Assembly (NCBI GenBank): GCA_019752015.1
Contig: JAIEMQ010000070.1
Coordinates: forward strand, 1-63,623
Direction: 5' to 3'
Length of the DNA: 63,623 nucleotides
Source of the DNA: Cyanobacteriota bacterium
GTDB lineage: Bacteria > Acidobacteriota > Vicinamibacteria > Vicinamibacterales > UBA2999
Shown here piece after piece: positions 52,936 to 61,167 of this stretch. The notes under the pieces are model-generated. The model saw nothing but the letters and a program-made list of their open reading frames with translations, made no database searches and had not been told where the DNA came from. The translations under genes were made by a program, and so were the position numbers. Position 1 is the first letter of the stretch, and the number at the start of each line of letters is the position of its first letter.

Positions 52936-52959
52936 AGCTGCGGGGGACAAGGGGTGAAC

Positions 52960-53880
52960 ATGAGAGCTCTGACGCTGTTGGCTGCGGCGAGCCTGCTGGC
53001 GGGTTGCGAGGTCAACCTGAATTCCGAAGGCCTGTCGGCGCGCGAGCTGAAGACCTTCAAGGTCACCGGCCAGCCCGAGCTCGTGCTCGACACCTTTGAC
53101 GGCTCGATCGAGCTGCACTCGTGGGACCGCAACGAGATCGAAGTCGAAATCGAGAAGCGCGCGATGGAGCAGACGCTGCTCGACGAGATCAAGATCGACG
53201 CGCAGCAGCAGGGCGACAAGATCATCATCAAGGTGACCGGCCCGACGCGCACCGAACACCGCGGCGTGACGATCGGCGTGAACATTTCACCGACGGCGCG
53301 CCTGCGCGTCGCGGTGCCGCGCTTGGCCAACATCAACGCGGTCAGCGGCGACGGCTCGATCCGCGCGGAAGCGATCGACGGCCGCATCATGCTGCGCACC
53401 AGCGACGGCAGCGTCGCCGCGTCACGCCTCGGCGGCGACGTCCAGATTCGCTCCGGCGACGGATCGATCCGAATCGACAACGCCACCGGCAAGATCGATC
53501 TCGAAACCGACGATGGCAGCGTCACCGTGGAAGCAGCGCGGCCGAGCGTGTTGCACCTGAGGACCGGCGACGGCTCGGTGCGCGTCGAGATTGATTCGGA
53601 TACGACGATGACGGAGAACTGGGACATCACGACGAGCGACGGGTCCGTGTCGCTGACGCTGCCGGGTGTCTTCAACGCCGACCTCGACGCCGAAACGAGC
53701 GACGGCGCGGTGCGGACCAATCACCCGCTGCTCGACAGCGACGATCGCGATACGCGTCGCGACGGGGAAGGCCGCGACGAGCGCCGCGAACGGCGCCGCA
53801 TGCTGCGAACCAGGCTCGGCGACGGCGGCAAGATCCTCAGGATCCGCACCGGCGACGGGACCATCAGGATCGACCGATAG
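52960..53880 (+). CDS. DUF4097-type lipoprotein
   Basis: The 306-residue protein has a lipoprotein signal (LTLLAAASLLAGCEV; lipidated Cys17). The rest is beta-helix-like with evenly spaced DGSI/DGSV turns about every 20 residues (SGDGSIRAEAID, TSDGSVAASRLG, SGDGSIRID, TDDGSVTVEA, TGDGSVRVEID), the hallmark of DUF4097/adhesin-like proteins. A basic Arg/Asp-rich stretch (DDRDTRRDGEGRDERRERR) near the end is odd. Role in the envelope unknown. Confidence 0.75.
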   Translation: MRALTLLAAASLLAGCEVNLNSEGLSARELKTFKVTGQPELVLDTFDGSIELHSWDRNEIEVEIEKRAMEQTLLDEIKIDAQQQGDKIIIKVTGPTRTEHRGVTIGVNISPTARLRVAVPRLANINAVSGDGSIRAEAIDGRIMLRTSDGSVAASRLGGDVQIRSGDGSIRIDNATGKIDLETDDGSVTVEAARPSVLHLRTGDGSVRVEIDSDTTMTENWDITTSDGSVSLTLPGVFNADLDAETSDGAVRTNHPLLDSDDRDTRRDGEGRDERRERRRMLRTRLGDGGKILRIRTGDGTIRIDR

Positions 53881-53913
53881 GGGGGAAGAGTGCGCGGACT
53901 ATCGCACGCGCGG

Positions 53914-54609
53914 TCAGCGGGGCGATCGATTCGCGTAATGGCTGGGATCGGGAACATCCGCAGCCGCAAACGCATCGCGGCGCTCCCGGCACTTGCTGCA
54001 GAGACCGCAGTGTTGCGGCATCACGCCGGGAGCCGGGAGCCGGGAGCCGGGAACCGGATTCATGCAGGACAACGTCAGCTCGAAGGGCACCTGCAATGCG
54101 ACGCCGCGTTTGATCACGTCCTCTTTCTCCAAGTGAAGAAACGGCGCGGCGATCTCAATCCGGTGATCGAGGCCCAGCGTCAGGGCCTGTTCCATCGTCG
54201 AGAAGAATGCCGGACGCGCGTCGGGAAACGGATTGCCGGCGAGCGGGCCGAGCGCAATGCGACGCGCCTTGGCCTTCGCGGCAACCACGCCGGCCTTGGT
54301 CAGCAGGACGAGATTGCGCCCAATGAGATAGACGTCTTCATCCGGCGTGTCGTAGGCCGGCGGCACGCCGCGGATCGCCCAGTGGGTGGGCGAATAGACG
54401 TCGCGCATGGTGAACGACATCCGCGCGAGCGGTTCAACTTTCCCCACGTACGCCGGCGATGCGAGCAGCTGCTCGACCATCGCGACTTCGGCATCCTCCC
54501 ACGCGAGCCCGACGCTGACGTAAACCGGCAGCACGCGCGCGGTCTGCGCCTCATGCGCCGCGAGCACGGCGCTGTCGAGACCGCCGGAGAGCAGGACCAG
54601 AGTAGACAT
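53914..54609 (-). CDS. queC: 7-cyano-7-deazaguanine synthase
   Basis: The 231-residue protein has the PP-loop LVLLSGGLDSAVLAAHEA at its start, the NLVLLTKAGVVAA segment and the zinc Cys set (SCMNP, then HCGLCSKCRERRDAF). It makes preQ0 for queuosine. Between the first zinc Cys and HCG lies an extra GSRLPAPG-like stretch encoded by a four-unit heptamer array. The ATG at 54609 puts the PP-loop at the N-terminus as usual. Divergent from gph with only 19 bases between. Confidence 0.88.
   Translation of the reverse strand: MSTLVLLSGGLDSAVLAAHEAQTARVLPVYVSVGLAWEDAEVAMVEQLLASPAYVGKVEPLARMSFTMRDVYSPTHWAIRGVPPAYDTPDEDVYLIGRNLVLLTKAGVVAAKAKARRIALGPLAGNPFPDARPAFFSTMEQALTLGLDHRIEIAAPFLHLEKEDVIKRGVALQVPFELTLSCMNPVPGSRLPAPGVMPQHCGLCSKCRERRDAFAAADVPDPSHYANRSPR
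54026..54057. repeat. Heptamer tandem array (CCGGGAG) inside queC
   Basis: The units CCGGGAG x3 and CCGGGAA lie within the coding region and are translated in the minus frame as the loop VPGSRLPAPG before the HCGLC zinc motif. The complement of this array recurs at 60586-60613. Confidence 0.92.
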
Positions 54610-54628
54610 GCGGCTATGATCGACGGAC

Positions 54629-55291
54629 GTGATCATAGCGCTGGATTTGGACGGCACGCTGATCGATTCCGCGCGCGACCTGGCCGAGTCGATCAGCGAG
54701 ATGGTGCAGGACTACGGCGCCGCGCCGCTGCCGATCGATGACGTCGTGCAGATGGTCGGCGATGGCGCGCCGATCCTCGTGCGCCGCGCGCTCGAGCGGG
54801 CGGGCCTCAATCCGAAACCCGATGAGGCGCTGGCGCGGTTTCTGAAGATTTACGATCGCCGGCTGATGGACCACACCACACCATATGACGGCATCGCTGA
54901 AAGCCTGGCGCTCGCGCTGCGTCTGGGCCCGCTCGCCGTCCTGACGAACAAGCCGCTCGGCCCGTCGATCGGCATCCTCGAGGCGCTCGGTCTGCGCGGG
55001 TTTTTCTCGCGCATCATCGGCGGCGACAGCGAGTTCGGACGCAAGCCCGATCCCGCGGGTTTGTTGTCACTGCAGTCACTGGCGCCCGGCGATCCGATCG
55101 TGATGGTCGGCGACTCGCCGGCCGACTGGAAGACCGCTGTGGCCGCGAAGGTGCCGTTCGTATTTGCGCGTTATGGATTTGGCGCGGCGAAGTTCGGCGC
55201 CGAGCCGCCGGATACGACGTTCGTGATCGATCACGCGCGCGAGCTGACGAGCAGCTTGGAAGCCGCCCGCGCGCCGATCGTCATGCGCTGA
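54629..55291 (+). CDS. gph: HAD-family phosphoglycolate phosphatase-like protein
   Basis: The 220-residue HAD hydrolase has motif I LDLDGTLIDSARDL (nucleophile Asp6), VGDGAPILVRRAL in the cap, motif II VLTNKP, motif III Lys in FGRKPDPAGLL and motif IV MVGDSPADWKTAVAA. Size and cap match Gph, which salvages 2-phosphoglycolate; other small phosphates are possible. GTG start. The last 61 bases overlap the convergent mntR-like gene. Confidence 0.82.
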   Translation: MIIALDLDGTLIDSARDLAESISEMVQDYGAAPLPIDDVVQMVGDGAPILVRRALERAGLNPKPDEALARFLKIYDRRLMDHTTPYDGIAESLALALRLGPLAVLTNKPLGPSIGILEALGLRGFFSRIIGGDSEFGRKPDPAGLLSLQSLAPGDPIVMVGDSPADWKTAVAAKVPFVFARYGFGAAKFGAEPPDTTFVIDHARELTSSLEAARAPIVMR

Positions 55292-55905
55292 TCGTCCTTA
55301 CCCTTCAATCGCACGCTGTCCGATACTTCATCGCGCTCTTCGACCTCGATGGTCTGGCCCGGTTTGAGGTGATGGCTTTCGATGAAGCGGAGAAACGCGG
55401 CGTCCTGATCGGTGACGCGCGCCACGGTCACGGGAGTATTCAGCGGGCACGTGAGCAACGATTCGAGCGCCCGCTCGGCGAGTTGTCCCTCGGCGTTTGG
55501 AATCGGATCGCCATGTGGATCGAATTCGGGCCGGCCGAGCATTTCGTCGATGCGCTCGATCAAACGATCCGACACAACGTGTTCCATCTGCTCGGCGTCT
55601 TCATGGACTTCATCCCAGTTCATGCCCATGACCTGCACGAGGAACAATTCGATCAGACGGTGTCGGCGTAAAACGCGCGCCGCGAGCTTCTCCCCCGCGC
55701 TCGTGAGACGCACGCCGTTGTAGGGCTCGTAGGTCACGAGGCCCGACTCCGCGAGCGCCTTCACCATCGTCGTTGCCGTGCCCGGGGCAATGCCCAAAGC
55801 CGACGCCAGTTGGCCCATTGGTACGAGCTTCTGTCCGCCCACCAGGTGGGTCTCGCCGACGTAGATTGCCTTCAGATAGTTCTCGACGGTACTCGACGGA
55901 AGCAT
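55231..55905 (-). CDS. mntR: DtxR/MntR-family metal-dependent repressor
   Basis: The 224-residue protein has the N-terminal winged helix (SSTVENYLKAIY, MGQLASALGIAPGTATTMVKAL), the dimer/metal domain (RRHRLIELFLVQVMGMNWDEVHEDAEQMEHVVSD, with the usual Glu/His ligands) and a C-terminal SH3/FeoA-like domain (TVARVTDQDAAFLRFIESH, GQTIEVEERD). It would repress the divergent mntH when manganese or iron is plentiful. Full length for the three-domain type. Confidence 0.85.
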   Translation of the reverse strand: MLPSSTVENYLKAIYVGETHLVGGQKLVPMGQLASALGIAPGTATTMVKALAESGLVTYEPYNGVRLTSAGEKLAARVLRRHRLIELFLVQVMGMNWDEVHEDAEQMEHVVSDRLIERIDEMLGRPEFDPHGDPIPNAEGQLAERALESLLTCPLNTPVTVARVTDQDAAFLRFIESHHLKPGQTIEVEERDEVSDSVRLKGKDDQRMTIGARAASKLLVSSRA

Positions 55906-55945
55906 TGCGATTTCAACATCTTAGCAAAGTTGGGGACTATTGGAC

Positions 55946-55975
55946 TTGCGTGTTCGACCGATGGGAGATTATAAT
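55946..55975 (+). promoter_or_regulatory. mntH promoter
   Basis: TTGCGT and a consensus TATAAT are 18 bases apart, with the -10 overlapping the inverted repeat at 55974-55991. The position, 26 bases before the ATG, is right for a repressed mntH promoter. Confidence 0.6.
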
Positions 55976-55991
55976 TTTGATTGCTCAAAAT
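55974..55991. promoter_or_regulatory. Candidate MntR operator
   Basis: ATTTTGATTGCTCAAAAT is a perfect inverted repeat (7-base arms, TTGC centre) overlapping the -10 and the predicted start of mntH. The divergent gene encodes a DtxR/MntR-type repressor, making it the likely binder. Confidence 0.6.
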
Positions 55992-56000
55992 CACTTGGAC

Positions 56001-57326
56001 ATGACCACCAAACCCCCGTCCGCACTGGTGCAGATTCCGTCGCTGCCCGAGGTGTATCGCTCGATCGAAATTCCGAAGGCCGGCTGGCGCCGCTTTTTCG
56101 CGTTCCTCGGTCCGGGCTACCTGGTGTCGGTGGGTTACATGGATCCGGGCAACTGGGCGACCGACATCGCCGGCGGATCAAAGTTCGGTTACACGCTTCT
56201 CAGCGTCATCCTCATTTCCAATTTGATGGCGATCCTGTTGCAGTCGCTGTGCGTCCGCCTCGGTGTGGCGACGGGCCGCGACCTCGCGCAGGCGTGCCGC
56301 GACTATTACTCGAAGCCGGTCTCGATCTGTCTCTGGGTCCTGTGCGAAATCGCGATCGTCGCCTGCGATCTCGCGGAGCTGCTCGGCAGCGCGCTCGCGC
56401 TGAATCTGCTGTTCGGCATTCCGATGGCGTTCGGCGTGTGCCTGACGACGCTGGACGTGTTGTTGCTGCTCTGGCTGCAGAATAAAGGTTTCCGCTACAC
56501 CGAAATCATCGTCGTGACGCTGGTCGCGACGATTGCGGTTTGTTTCGGCGCGCAGGTGCTGATGTCGCAGCCGGCGTGGGCGGGCGTGGCCGGTGGCCTC
56601 GTCCCGACCCCGCAGATTGTGGCGAATCCCGAGATGCTCTACATCGCGATGGGCATCCTCGGCGCGACGGTCATGCCGCACAACCTCTATCTGCACTCGT
56701 CGATCGTGCAGACGCGCGCGTGGCAGGCCGCGGCCGAGGACAAGCACCAGGCGATCAAGTACGGCACGATCGATTCGTCGGTGGCGCTGTCACTGGCGTT
56801 CTTCGTCAATGCCGCGATACTCGTGGTCGCCGCCGCGACGTTCCATCGCGCCGGCCGTTTCGACGTCGCCGACATCCGCGACGCCTACTTGTTGCTCTCG
56901 CCGCTGCTGGGTGTATCCGTTGCCAGCACGTTGTTCGCCTTTGCGCTGCTCGCGTCGGGCACGGCTTCGACGCTGACGGCGACGCTTGCCGGTCAGATCG
57001 TGATGGAAGGCTTCATTCACATCCGCTTGAAGCCGTGGCTGCGCCGGCTGTTCACGCGCCTGCTCGCGCTGATTCCGGCGCTCATCACCATCATCTATTT
57101 CGGCGAGAGCAGCACCGGCAGCCTGCTGGTGCTGAGCCAGGTGGTGCTGAGCCTGCAGTTGTCGTTCGCAGTGATTCCGCTGGTGATCTTCACGAGCGAT
57201 GCGAAGCGCATGGGCGAGTTCGTCAACCCGAAGTGGTTGTCGGCGCTCTCATGGGTGGTCGGCATCGTCATCGCCGCTCTCAACGCCTGGCTGTTGATTC
57301 AGACTTTCAGCACCGTCTTTGCCTAA
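56001..57326 (+). CDS. mntH: Nramp-family Mn/divalent metal transporter
   Basis: The 441-residue protein has 11 TM helices and the Nramp ion-site motifs: FLGPGYLVSVGYMDPGNWATD (DPGN) in TM1 and MGILGATVMPHNLYLHSSIVQ (MPH) in TM6. It imports Mn2+ with protons. The ATG at 56001 is preferred to a much longer upstream frame, which would run through the operator. Control by the divergent MntR-like repressor is strongly suggested by the shared region. Confidence 0.93.
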   Translation: MTTKPPSALVQIPSLPEVYRSIEIPKAGWRRFFAFLGPGYLVSVGYMDPGNWATDIAGGSKFGYTLLSVILISNLMAILLQSLCVRLGVATGRDLAQACRDYYSKPVSICLWVLCEIAIVACDLAELLGSALALNLLFGIPMAFGVCLTTLDVLLLLWLQNKGFRYTEIIVVTLVATIAVCFGAQVLMSQPAWAGVAGGLVPTPQIVANPEMLYIAMGILGATVMPHNLYLHSSIVQTRAWQAAAEDKHQAIKYGTIDSSVALSLAFFVNAAILVVAAATFHRAGRFDVADIRDAYLLLSPLLGVSVASTLFAFALLASGTASTLTATLAGQIVMEGFIHIRLKPWLRRLFTRLLALIPALITIIYFGESSTGSLLVLSQVVLSLQLSFAVIPLVIFTSDAKRMGEFVNPKWLSALSWVVGIVIAALNAWLLIQTFSTVFA

Positions 57327-57338
57327 TAGAATCCAGCT

Positions 57339-58112
57339 GTGTCGCTGGATTCCGCCTTCGAGAGCCCGCAGGCCAAGCGGCAATACGTCCGGAAGCTGTT
57401 TGCGACGATTGCGGATCGCTACGATCTGATCACCGCCGTCCTGTCGTATGGGCAGGACGCGCGATGGAAAAAGACGCTCGTGTCGATCGCCGATATCCGG
57501 CCCGGCGAGCGCGCGCTCGATCTGGCCGCGGGCACCGGCGACATTGCGTTCGCGGTGGCGGCGCGCGGTGCGAAGACGATCGGTCTCGACATCACGCATC
57601 GCATGCTGCAACTCGCCCGCCTTCGCTCCTCTGGAGCTTCGGCGAGGCAGGCTCTGAAGGACAGTCACGTCGAGTTCATCACCGGCGACATGACGAGCCT
57701 GCCGTTTCGATCGGGTGCGTTCGATCTCGTGACGACGGGATATGGGCTGCGCAATGTGCCTGACCTCAACACGGCGATCGATGAAATCGCCCGTGTGCTG
57801 AAGCCAGGCGGGCGATTGTTGTCGCTGGATTTCAACCGGCCGGAGAACGCAATCGTGAGAGCCGTTTATCTTGCCTATCTCACCGTTGTGGGATCGACGC
57901 TTGGCTGGATTCTGCATCGCGACCCGGACACCTATCGCTACATTCCCGCATCGATCCGCCGCTATCCCGGCGCGCGCGGTGTTGCCGACCGTATTGCCGC
58001 GCGCGGATTCGATCACGTCACGGTGATTCCGCTGCTCTTTGGCTTGATGTCCCTCCATCTCGCTGACCTGCCCACCGAAGCGCCTCGCGCGAAGGTGGAG
58101 CGATCGCGATAA
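57339..58112 (+). CDS. ubiE: Demethylmenaquinone methyltransferase (UbiE/MenG)
   Basis: The 257-residue class I methyltransferase has VRKLFATIADRYDLITAVLSYGQDARWKK, the SAM motif ALDLAAGTGDIAFAVA, ITGDMTSLPFRSGAFDLVTTGYGLRNV and LKPGGRLLSLDFNRP, all typical of UbiE. It makes menaquinone (or ubiquinone) by C-methylation; menaquinone is likelier if this is an acidobacterium. GTG start 12 bases after mntH. Confidence 0.92.
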   Translation: MSLDSAFESPQAKRQYVRKLFATIADRYDLITAVLSYGQDARWKKTLVSIADIRPGERALDLAAGTGDIAFAVAARGAKTIGLDITHRMLQLARLRSSGASARQALKDSHVEFITGDMTSLPFRSGAFDLVTTGYGLRNVPDLNTAIDEIARVLKPGGRLLSLDFNRPENAIVRAVYLAYLTVVGSTLGWILHRDPDTYRYIPASIRRYPGARGVADRIAARGFDHVTVIPLLFGLMSLHLADLPTEAPRAKVERSR

Positions 58113-58190
58113 CGATCGCCGAGCGATTGACCGATGATTTCTATGTAGGTACCGGTGTGGGCGTGCAAAGGCGCGAAGCCTTGGGCATTC

Positions 58191-58231
58191 CAGGCACCCA
58201 GGCACCTCAGGCACCCAGGCACCCAGGCACC
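58191..58231. repeat. Octamer tandem array (CAGGCACC) before the PilT-like gene
   Basis: Five copies of CAGGCACC are present, with a single extra T between the second and third. The array ends six bases before the ATG of the PilT-like gene and takes the place of a normal ribosome-binding site. Confidence 0.9.
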
Positions 58232-58237
58232 TTGTAA

Positions 58238-60583
58238 ATGCCACTGCTCGATTCATTGCTCTCCGCGATTGTCCGCGCCGACGGCGACGCGCTCGTCATG
58301 CACGTCGGCGAGCGTCCGTACGTCGTCGTGGGCGACAAGACGGTCAACATCTCGACGCACGGGCTGAATCTCGACGCGATGACGGGCATGCTGGCGCAGA
58401 TGCTGCCGGCCGAGCAGCACAAGCAGCTCGAGGAGGACGGCGCGGTCGAGTACAAGGTGCCGTATCAATCCGACGATCGTTTTTCTGTCGTCGCGGCACG
58501 AGGCGGCGACGATATCTGGATCGAAATTCGACGAAGACGGCCGCAGCCCGCACCAGTCGTGGTGGCGCCGCCGGAAGTTCACGCGCCGCCTCCGGTTGTA
58601 GAAGCCCCGCCGCCACCACCGCCGGTTGAGACGCCACAGGTTGCCGCGCCTCCCGTGACTGCGGAGCCGATCCCCGAACCGGCGCCGCCGATCGTCGAGC
58701 CTGTTGCGGAACCGATCCCGGAGCCGGTTGCCGTATCGATTCCCGAGCCGGTAGCGGAACCGATCGCGGAGCCGGTCATCGAGCCGATTCCGGACCCTGT
58801 TGCCGAACCGATTCCCGAACCGGTTGTGACGCTCGCGCCGGAGCCGGAACCGGAACCTGTTGCCGAGCCCGTTGCCGAGCCGGTACCTGTTTTCGCGCGA
58901 GAGATTCCCCTCGTCCCGGCGCCGCCACCGGAACCGATTCCAGAGCCGATCGTCGCGGAGCCCGAGCCGATCCCGCAGATGGCGCCCGAGCCGATGGCCG
59001 CCGAACCGGTCCCGGCCGCGCCTATCGAACACATCGAGCCGCCCGCCGCCGTGGAGCAGGTGGTCGAAGAAGCGCCAAAGATCGCCGCGCTCGCCGAGAC
59101 GCTGGAAACCGCGCGCGTCGAGGAAGTGCTCGAAGAAGCGCCGAAGATCGCGGCGCTTGCCGAAACGCTCGAGACCGCTCGCGTCGAAGAGATTCTCGAA
59201 GAGGCGCCGAAAATCGCCGCGCTGGTCGAGACGCTTGAAGCGCCCGTGGCGGTTCAACACGCCCAGGCGGTGCAGCAGCACGTCCAGGAAGTGCACCAGG
59301 TCCACGCCGTTCACGAAGCGCCCGCGGCTCACGTTGTCCCGCCCGTTGAACGCGTCGAGCACGTTCCTCCGCAAGAGCCGCTCGAACGTGTTGAGCGCAT
59401 TGAACGCCTCGAGCCGGCCGCCGTCTTGCCGATGACGCGGACCGTGCGCATCGAAGTGCCGCCTCGCACGCAAACGTCTTCGCGCGCGGCGAGCGGCGTC
59501 GATCGGCTGCTGCGCATTGCGGCGTCCCGCGGCGCGTCGGCGCTGTTCCTGACCTCCGACTCGCGGCCGTGGATTCGCGTCGAAGGCGACCTGCGATATC
59601 TCGACACCGAAGCGCCGTTGTCGCGCGCCGACGTCGAGAGCGCGCTGCTCGAAATCGCGCCGGAGAGCGGCCAGGAATCGATCGGCCGCGGCGAGGCCAC
59701 AGAGTGGCTCGCGGAGTTCGAGGGCATTGGCCGCATTCGCTGCACCACGTTCCACGATCATCGCGGTCCGGGCGTGCTGCTGCGGATGATCGCCACCAAG
59801 GCGGCGACCGCCGAGGCGCTCGGCCTGTCGCGGGAAGTGCAGGCGCTGGCGACCGAAGCCGAGGGCATCGTCCTCATCGCGGGACCGCGCGCGAGCGGCA
59901 AGTCGACGTTGATGTCGGCACTCGTCGATCTCGTCAACCGCAAACGTGCCGAATACGTCATCACGCTCGAGCGGCAGATTCGTCTCGTGCACGACAATCG
60001 CCTCGCGCTCGTCAGCCAGCGTGAGATTCGTGGCGGCGAAAATGACGCGGTCGCGTCGGCTCGCGCGGCGTTGCGCGAAAGCCCCGACGTGCTGGTCGTC
60101 GACGATCTGCTGTCGTCGCAGATGGTGCCGCTCCTGCTCAGCGCCGCCGAGGAAGGGTTGCTGGTGTTCGTTTCGATCACCGCGCCGTCGACCGCCAGCG
60201 CCGTCGAACGCTTCGTCGAGCTCGCGCCCCCAGAAATGCGCAAAGCCGTCCAGAGTCACATGGCGGAATCGTTCCGCGGCGCCGTCGGCCAGGTGCTGTT
60301 GAAGAAGACCGGCGGCGGCCTCGCCGCGGCACGCGAAGTGCTGCTCGCCACGTCGCCGGTGACGCGCGTGATCGCGGAAGGACAACTCGGTCAGCTGCCG
60401 TTGACGATCGACAGCGGGCGCAAGCACGGCATGGTGTCGTTCACCGACACGCTCGCCGATCTGGTCCGTGCCGGCACGGTCGACGTTCGCGACGCATTCC
60501 GCAAGGCGCCGGATCGCAATCGCCTGCTCGAGCTGCTCAAGCGCGACGGTATCGACACCAGCGCGGTCGAGCGCCTGGCCTGA
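58238..60583 (+). CDS. PilT-like ATPase with long Pro/Glu linker, degenerate active site
   Basis: Residues 1-100 resemble a PilT/GspE N-terminal domain (LLSAIVRADGDALVMHVGER). Residues ~100-330 are a PEP/PVAEPIPEP linker with three 22-residue repeats, and ~330-415 are a Val/His/Gln-rich stretch. From ~425 a second PilT N-domain (LLRIAASRGASALFLTSDS) leads into the ATPase core. Walker A is intact (AGPRASGKSTL, ~548), but the Walker B Glu of GEMRD is replaced (VVDDLLSS), the Asp box reads LERQI and the TLHT His box reads SITAPST. The C-terminal PilT region is present (HGMVSFTDTLADLVRAGTVD). Probably structural or regulatory rather than a retraction motor. Confidence 0.75.
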   Translation: MPLLDSLLSAIVRADGDALVMHVGERPYVVVGDKTVNISTHGLNLDAMTGMLAQMLPAEQHKQLEEDGAVEYKVPYQSDDRFSVVAARGGDDIWIEIRRRRPQPAPVVVAPPEVHAPPPVVEAPPPPPPVETPQVAAPPVTAEPIPEPAPPIVEPVAEPIPEPVAVSIPEPVAEPIAEPVIEPIPDPVAEPIPEPVVTLAPEPEPEPVAEPVAEPVPVFAREIPLVPAPPPEPIPEPIVAEPEPIPQMAPEPMAAEPVPAAPIEHIEPPAAVEQVVEEAPKIAALAETLETARVEEVLEEAPKIAALAETLETARVEEILEEAPKIAALVETLEAPVAVQHAQAVQQHVQEVHQVHAVHEAPAAHVVPPVERVEHVPPQEPLERVERIERLEPAAVLPMTRTVRIEVPPRTQTSSRAASGVDRLLRIAASRGASALFLTSDSRPWIRVEGDLRYLDTEAPLSRADVESALLEIAPESGQESIGRGEATEWLAEFEGIGRIRCTTFHDHRGPGVLLRMIATKAATAEALGLSREVQALATEAEGIVLIAGPRASGKSTLMSALVDLVNRKRAEYVITLERQIRLVHDNRLALVSQREIRGGENDAVASARAALRESPDVLVVDDLLSSQMVPLLLSAAEEGLLVFVSITAPSTASAVERFVELAPPEMRKAVQSHMAESFRGAVGQVLLKKTGGGLAAAREVLLATSPVTRVIAEGQLGQLPLTIDSGRKHGMVSFTDTLADLVRAGTVDVRDAFRKAPDRNRLLELLKRDGIDTSAVERLA
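59051..59248 (+). repeat. Three in-frame 66 bp repeats in the PilT-like gene
   Basis: Each unit encodes a 22-residue helix-like repeat of the form VEEVLEEAPKIAALAETLE plus TAR or a variant. Copies begin at 59051, 59117 and 59183. The amphipathic pattern suggests a coiled-coil or docking element. Confidence 0.88.
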
Positions 60584-60585
60584 TC

Positions 60586-60613
60586 GGTTCCCGGCTCCCG
60601 GCTCCCGGTTCCC
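60586..60613. repeat. Heptamer tandem array (GGYTCCC) after the PilT-like gene
   Basis: The units GGTTCCC, GGCTCCC, GGCTCCC and GGTTCCC start two bases after the stop codon and end 14 bases before the next gene. The core is the reverse complement of the array within queC. Confidence 0.92.
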
Positions 60614-60627
60614 GATAGAATCAAGAG

Positions 60628-61056
60628 ATGGCTGATGTAGCGGTGGTCCGCAAGCGCGTGCGTGCGGAGATCGAGAAGGCGCGGCGCGATCAGGCGGAGC
60701 GGCGCGGCCGTGTTGCCGAGGCGCAACAGAACTACAACCTGTTTCTCGAGAGCGCCGCGATTCCCGCGTTCAGGATGATCGCCAACGTCCTCAAGTCAGA
60801 AGGACTTCACTTCGAAGTGATGACGCCGGCGGGCGGCGTGCGGTTGCAGTCGGAACGCAATCGCGAGGACGCGATCGAAATGGAGCTCGATTCCACCGCC
60901 GATCCGCCCCAACCGCTCGTGACGATCACTCGCGTGCGCGGCAGCCGCATCGTGCAGAGCGATCGCAGCATCAAGGGCAGCAACCCGCTCGTGCAACTGA
61001 CGGAAGACGATGTCATCGACATGCTGCTCGATGAGCTGCGGCCGTGGCTCGTCTGA
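60628..61056 (+). CDS. Conserved-looking small protein of unknown function
   Basis: The 142-residue protein has a charged helical N-terminus (KRVRAEIEKARRDQAERRGR, probably coiled coil), then a mixed alpha/beta region (GLHFEVMTPAGGVRLQ, PLVTITRVRGSRIVQSDR) and a C-terminal helix (EDDVIDMLLDELRPWL). No family is recognised. It follows the PilT-like gene across a heptamer array. A CGGAAC/GTTCCG hairpin just after its stop (61059-61073) could be a weak terminator. Confidence 0.6.
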   Translation: MADVAVVRKRVRAEIEKARRDQAERRGRVAEAQQNYNLFLESAAIPAFRMIANVLKSEGLHFEVMTPAGGVRLQSERNREDAIEMELDSTADPPQPLVTITRVRGSRIVQSDRSIKGSNPLVQLTEDDVIDMLLDELRPWLV

Positions 61057-61167
61057 ACCGGAACAGGGTTCCGAGGGCTTCGTTTATAGCGTCTCTAAGA
61101 GTTCAAAGTTGGCGATGGCGAGGCGTGACTGAGAACCAGACTCTACGAACGGCTGGCAGAGTATTGG

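Noticed and set aside
51418-53259. 613-residue minus-strand ORF
   Set aside because: It overlaps the nagA and ROK-like genes fully and has shadow composition.
37432-58231. Short tandem arrays as CRISPR
   Set aside because: Units are 7-8 bases with no spacers and no cas genes, so they are simple tandem repeats.
58253-60427. 724-residue minus-strand ORF rich in RNRxGN
   Set aside because: It is produced by the antisense of the PEP-repeat linker; no signal or domain.
61059-61073. CGGAAC/GTTCCG hairpin as a strong terminator
   Set aside because: There is no T-run after it; kept only as a weak note under the upstream gene.
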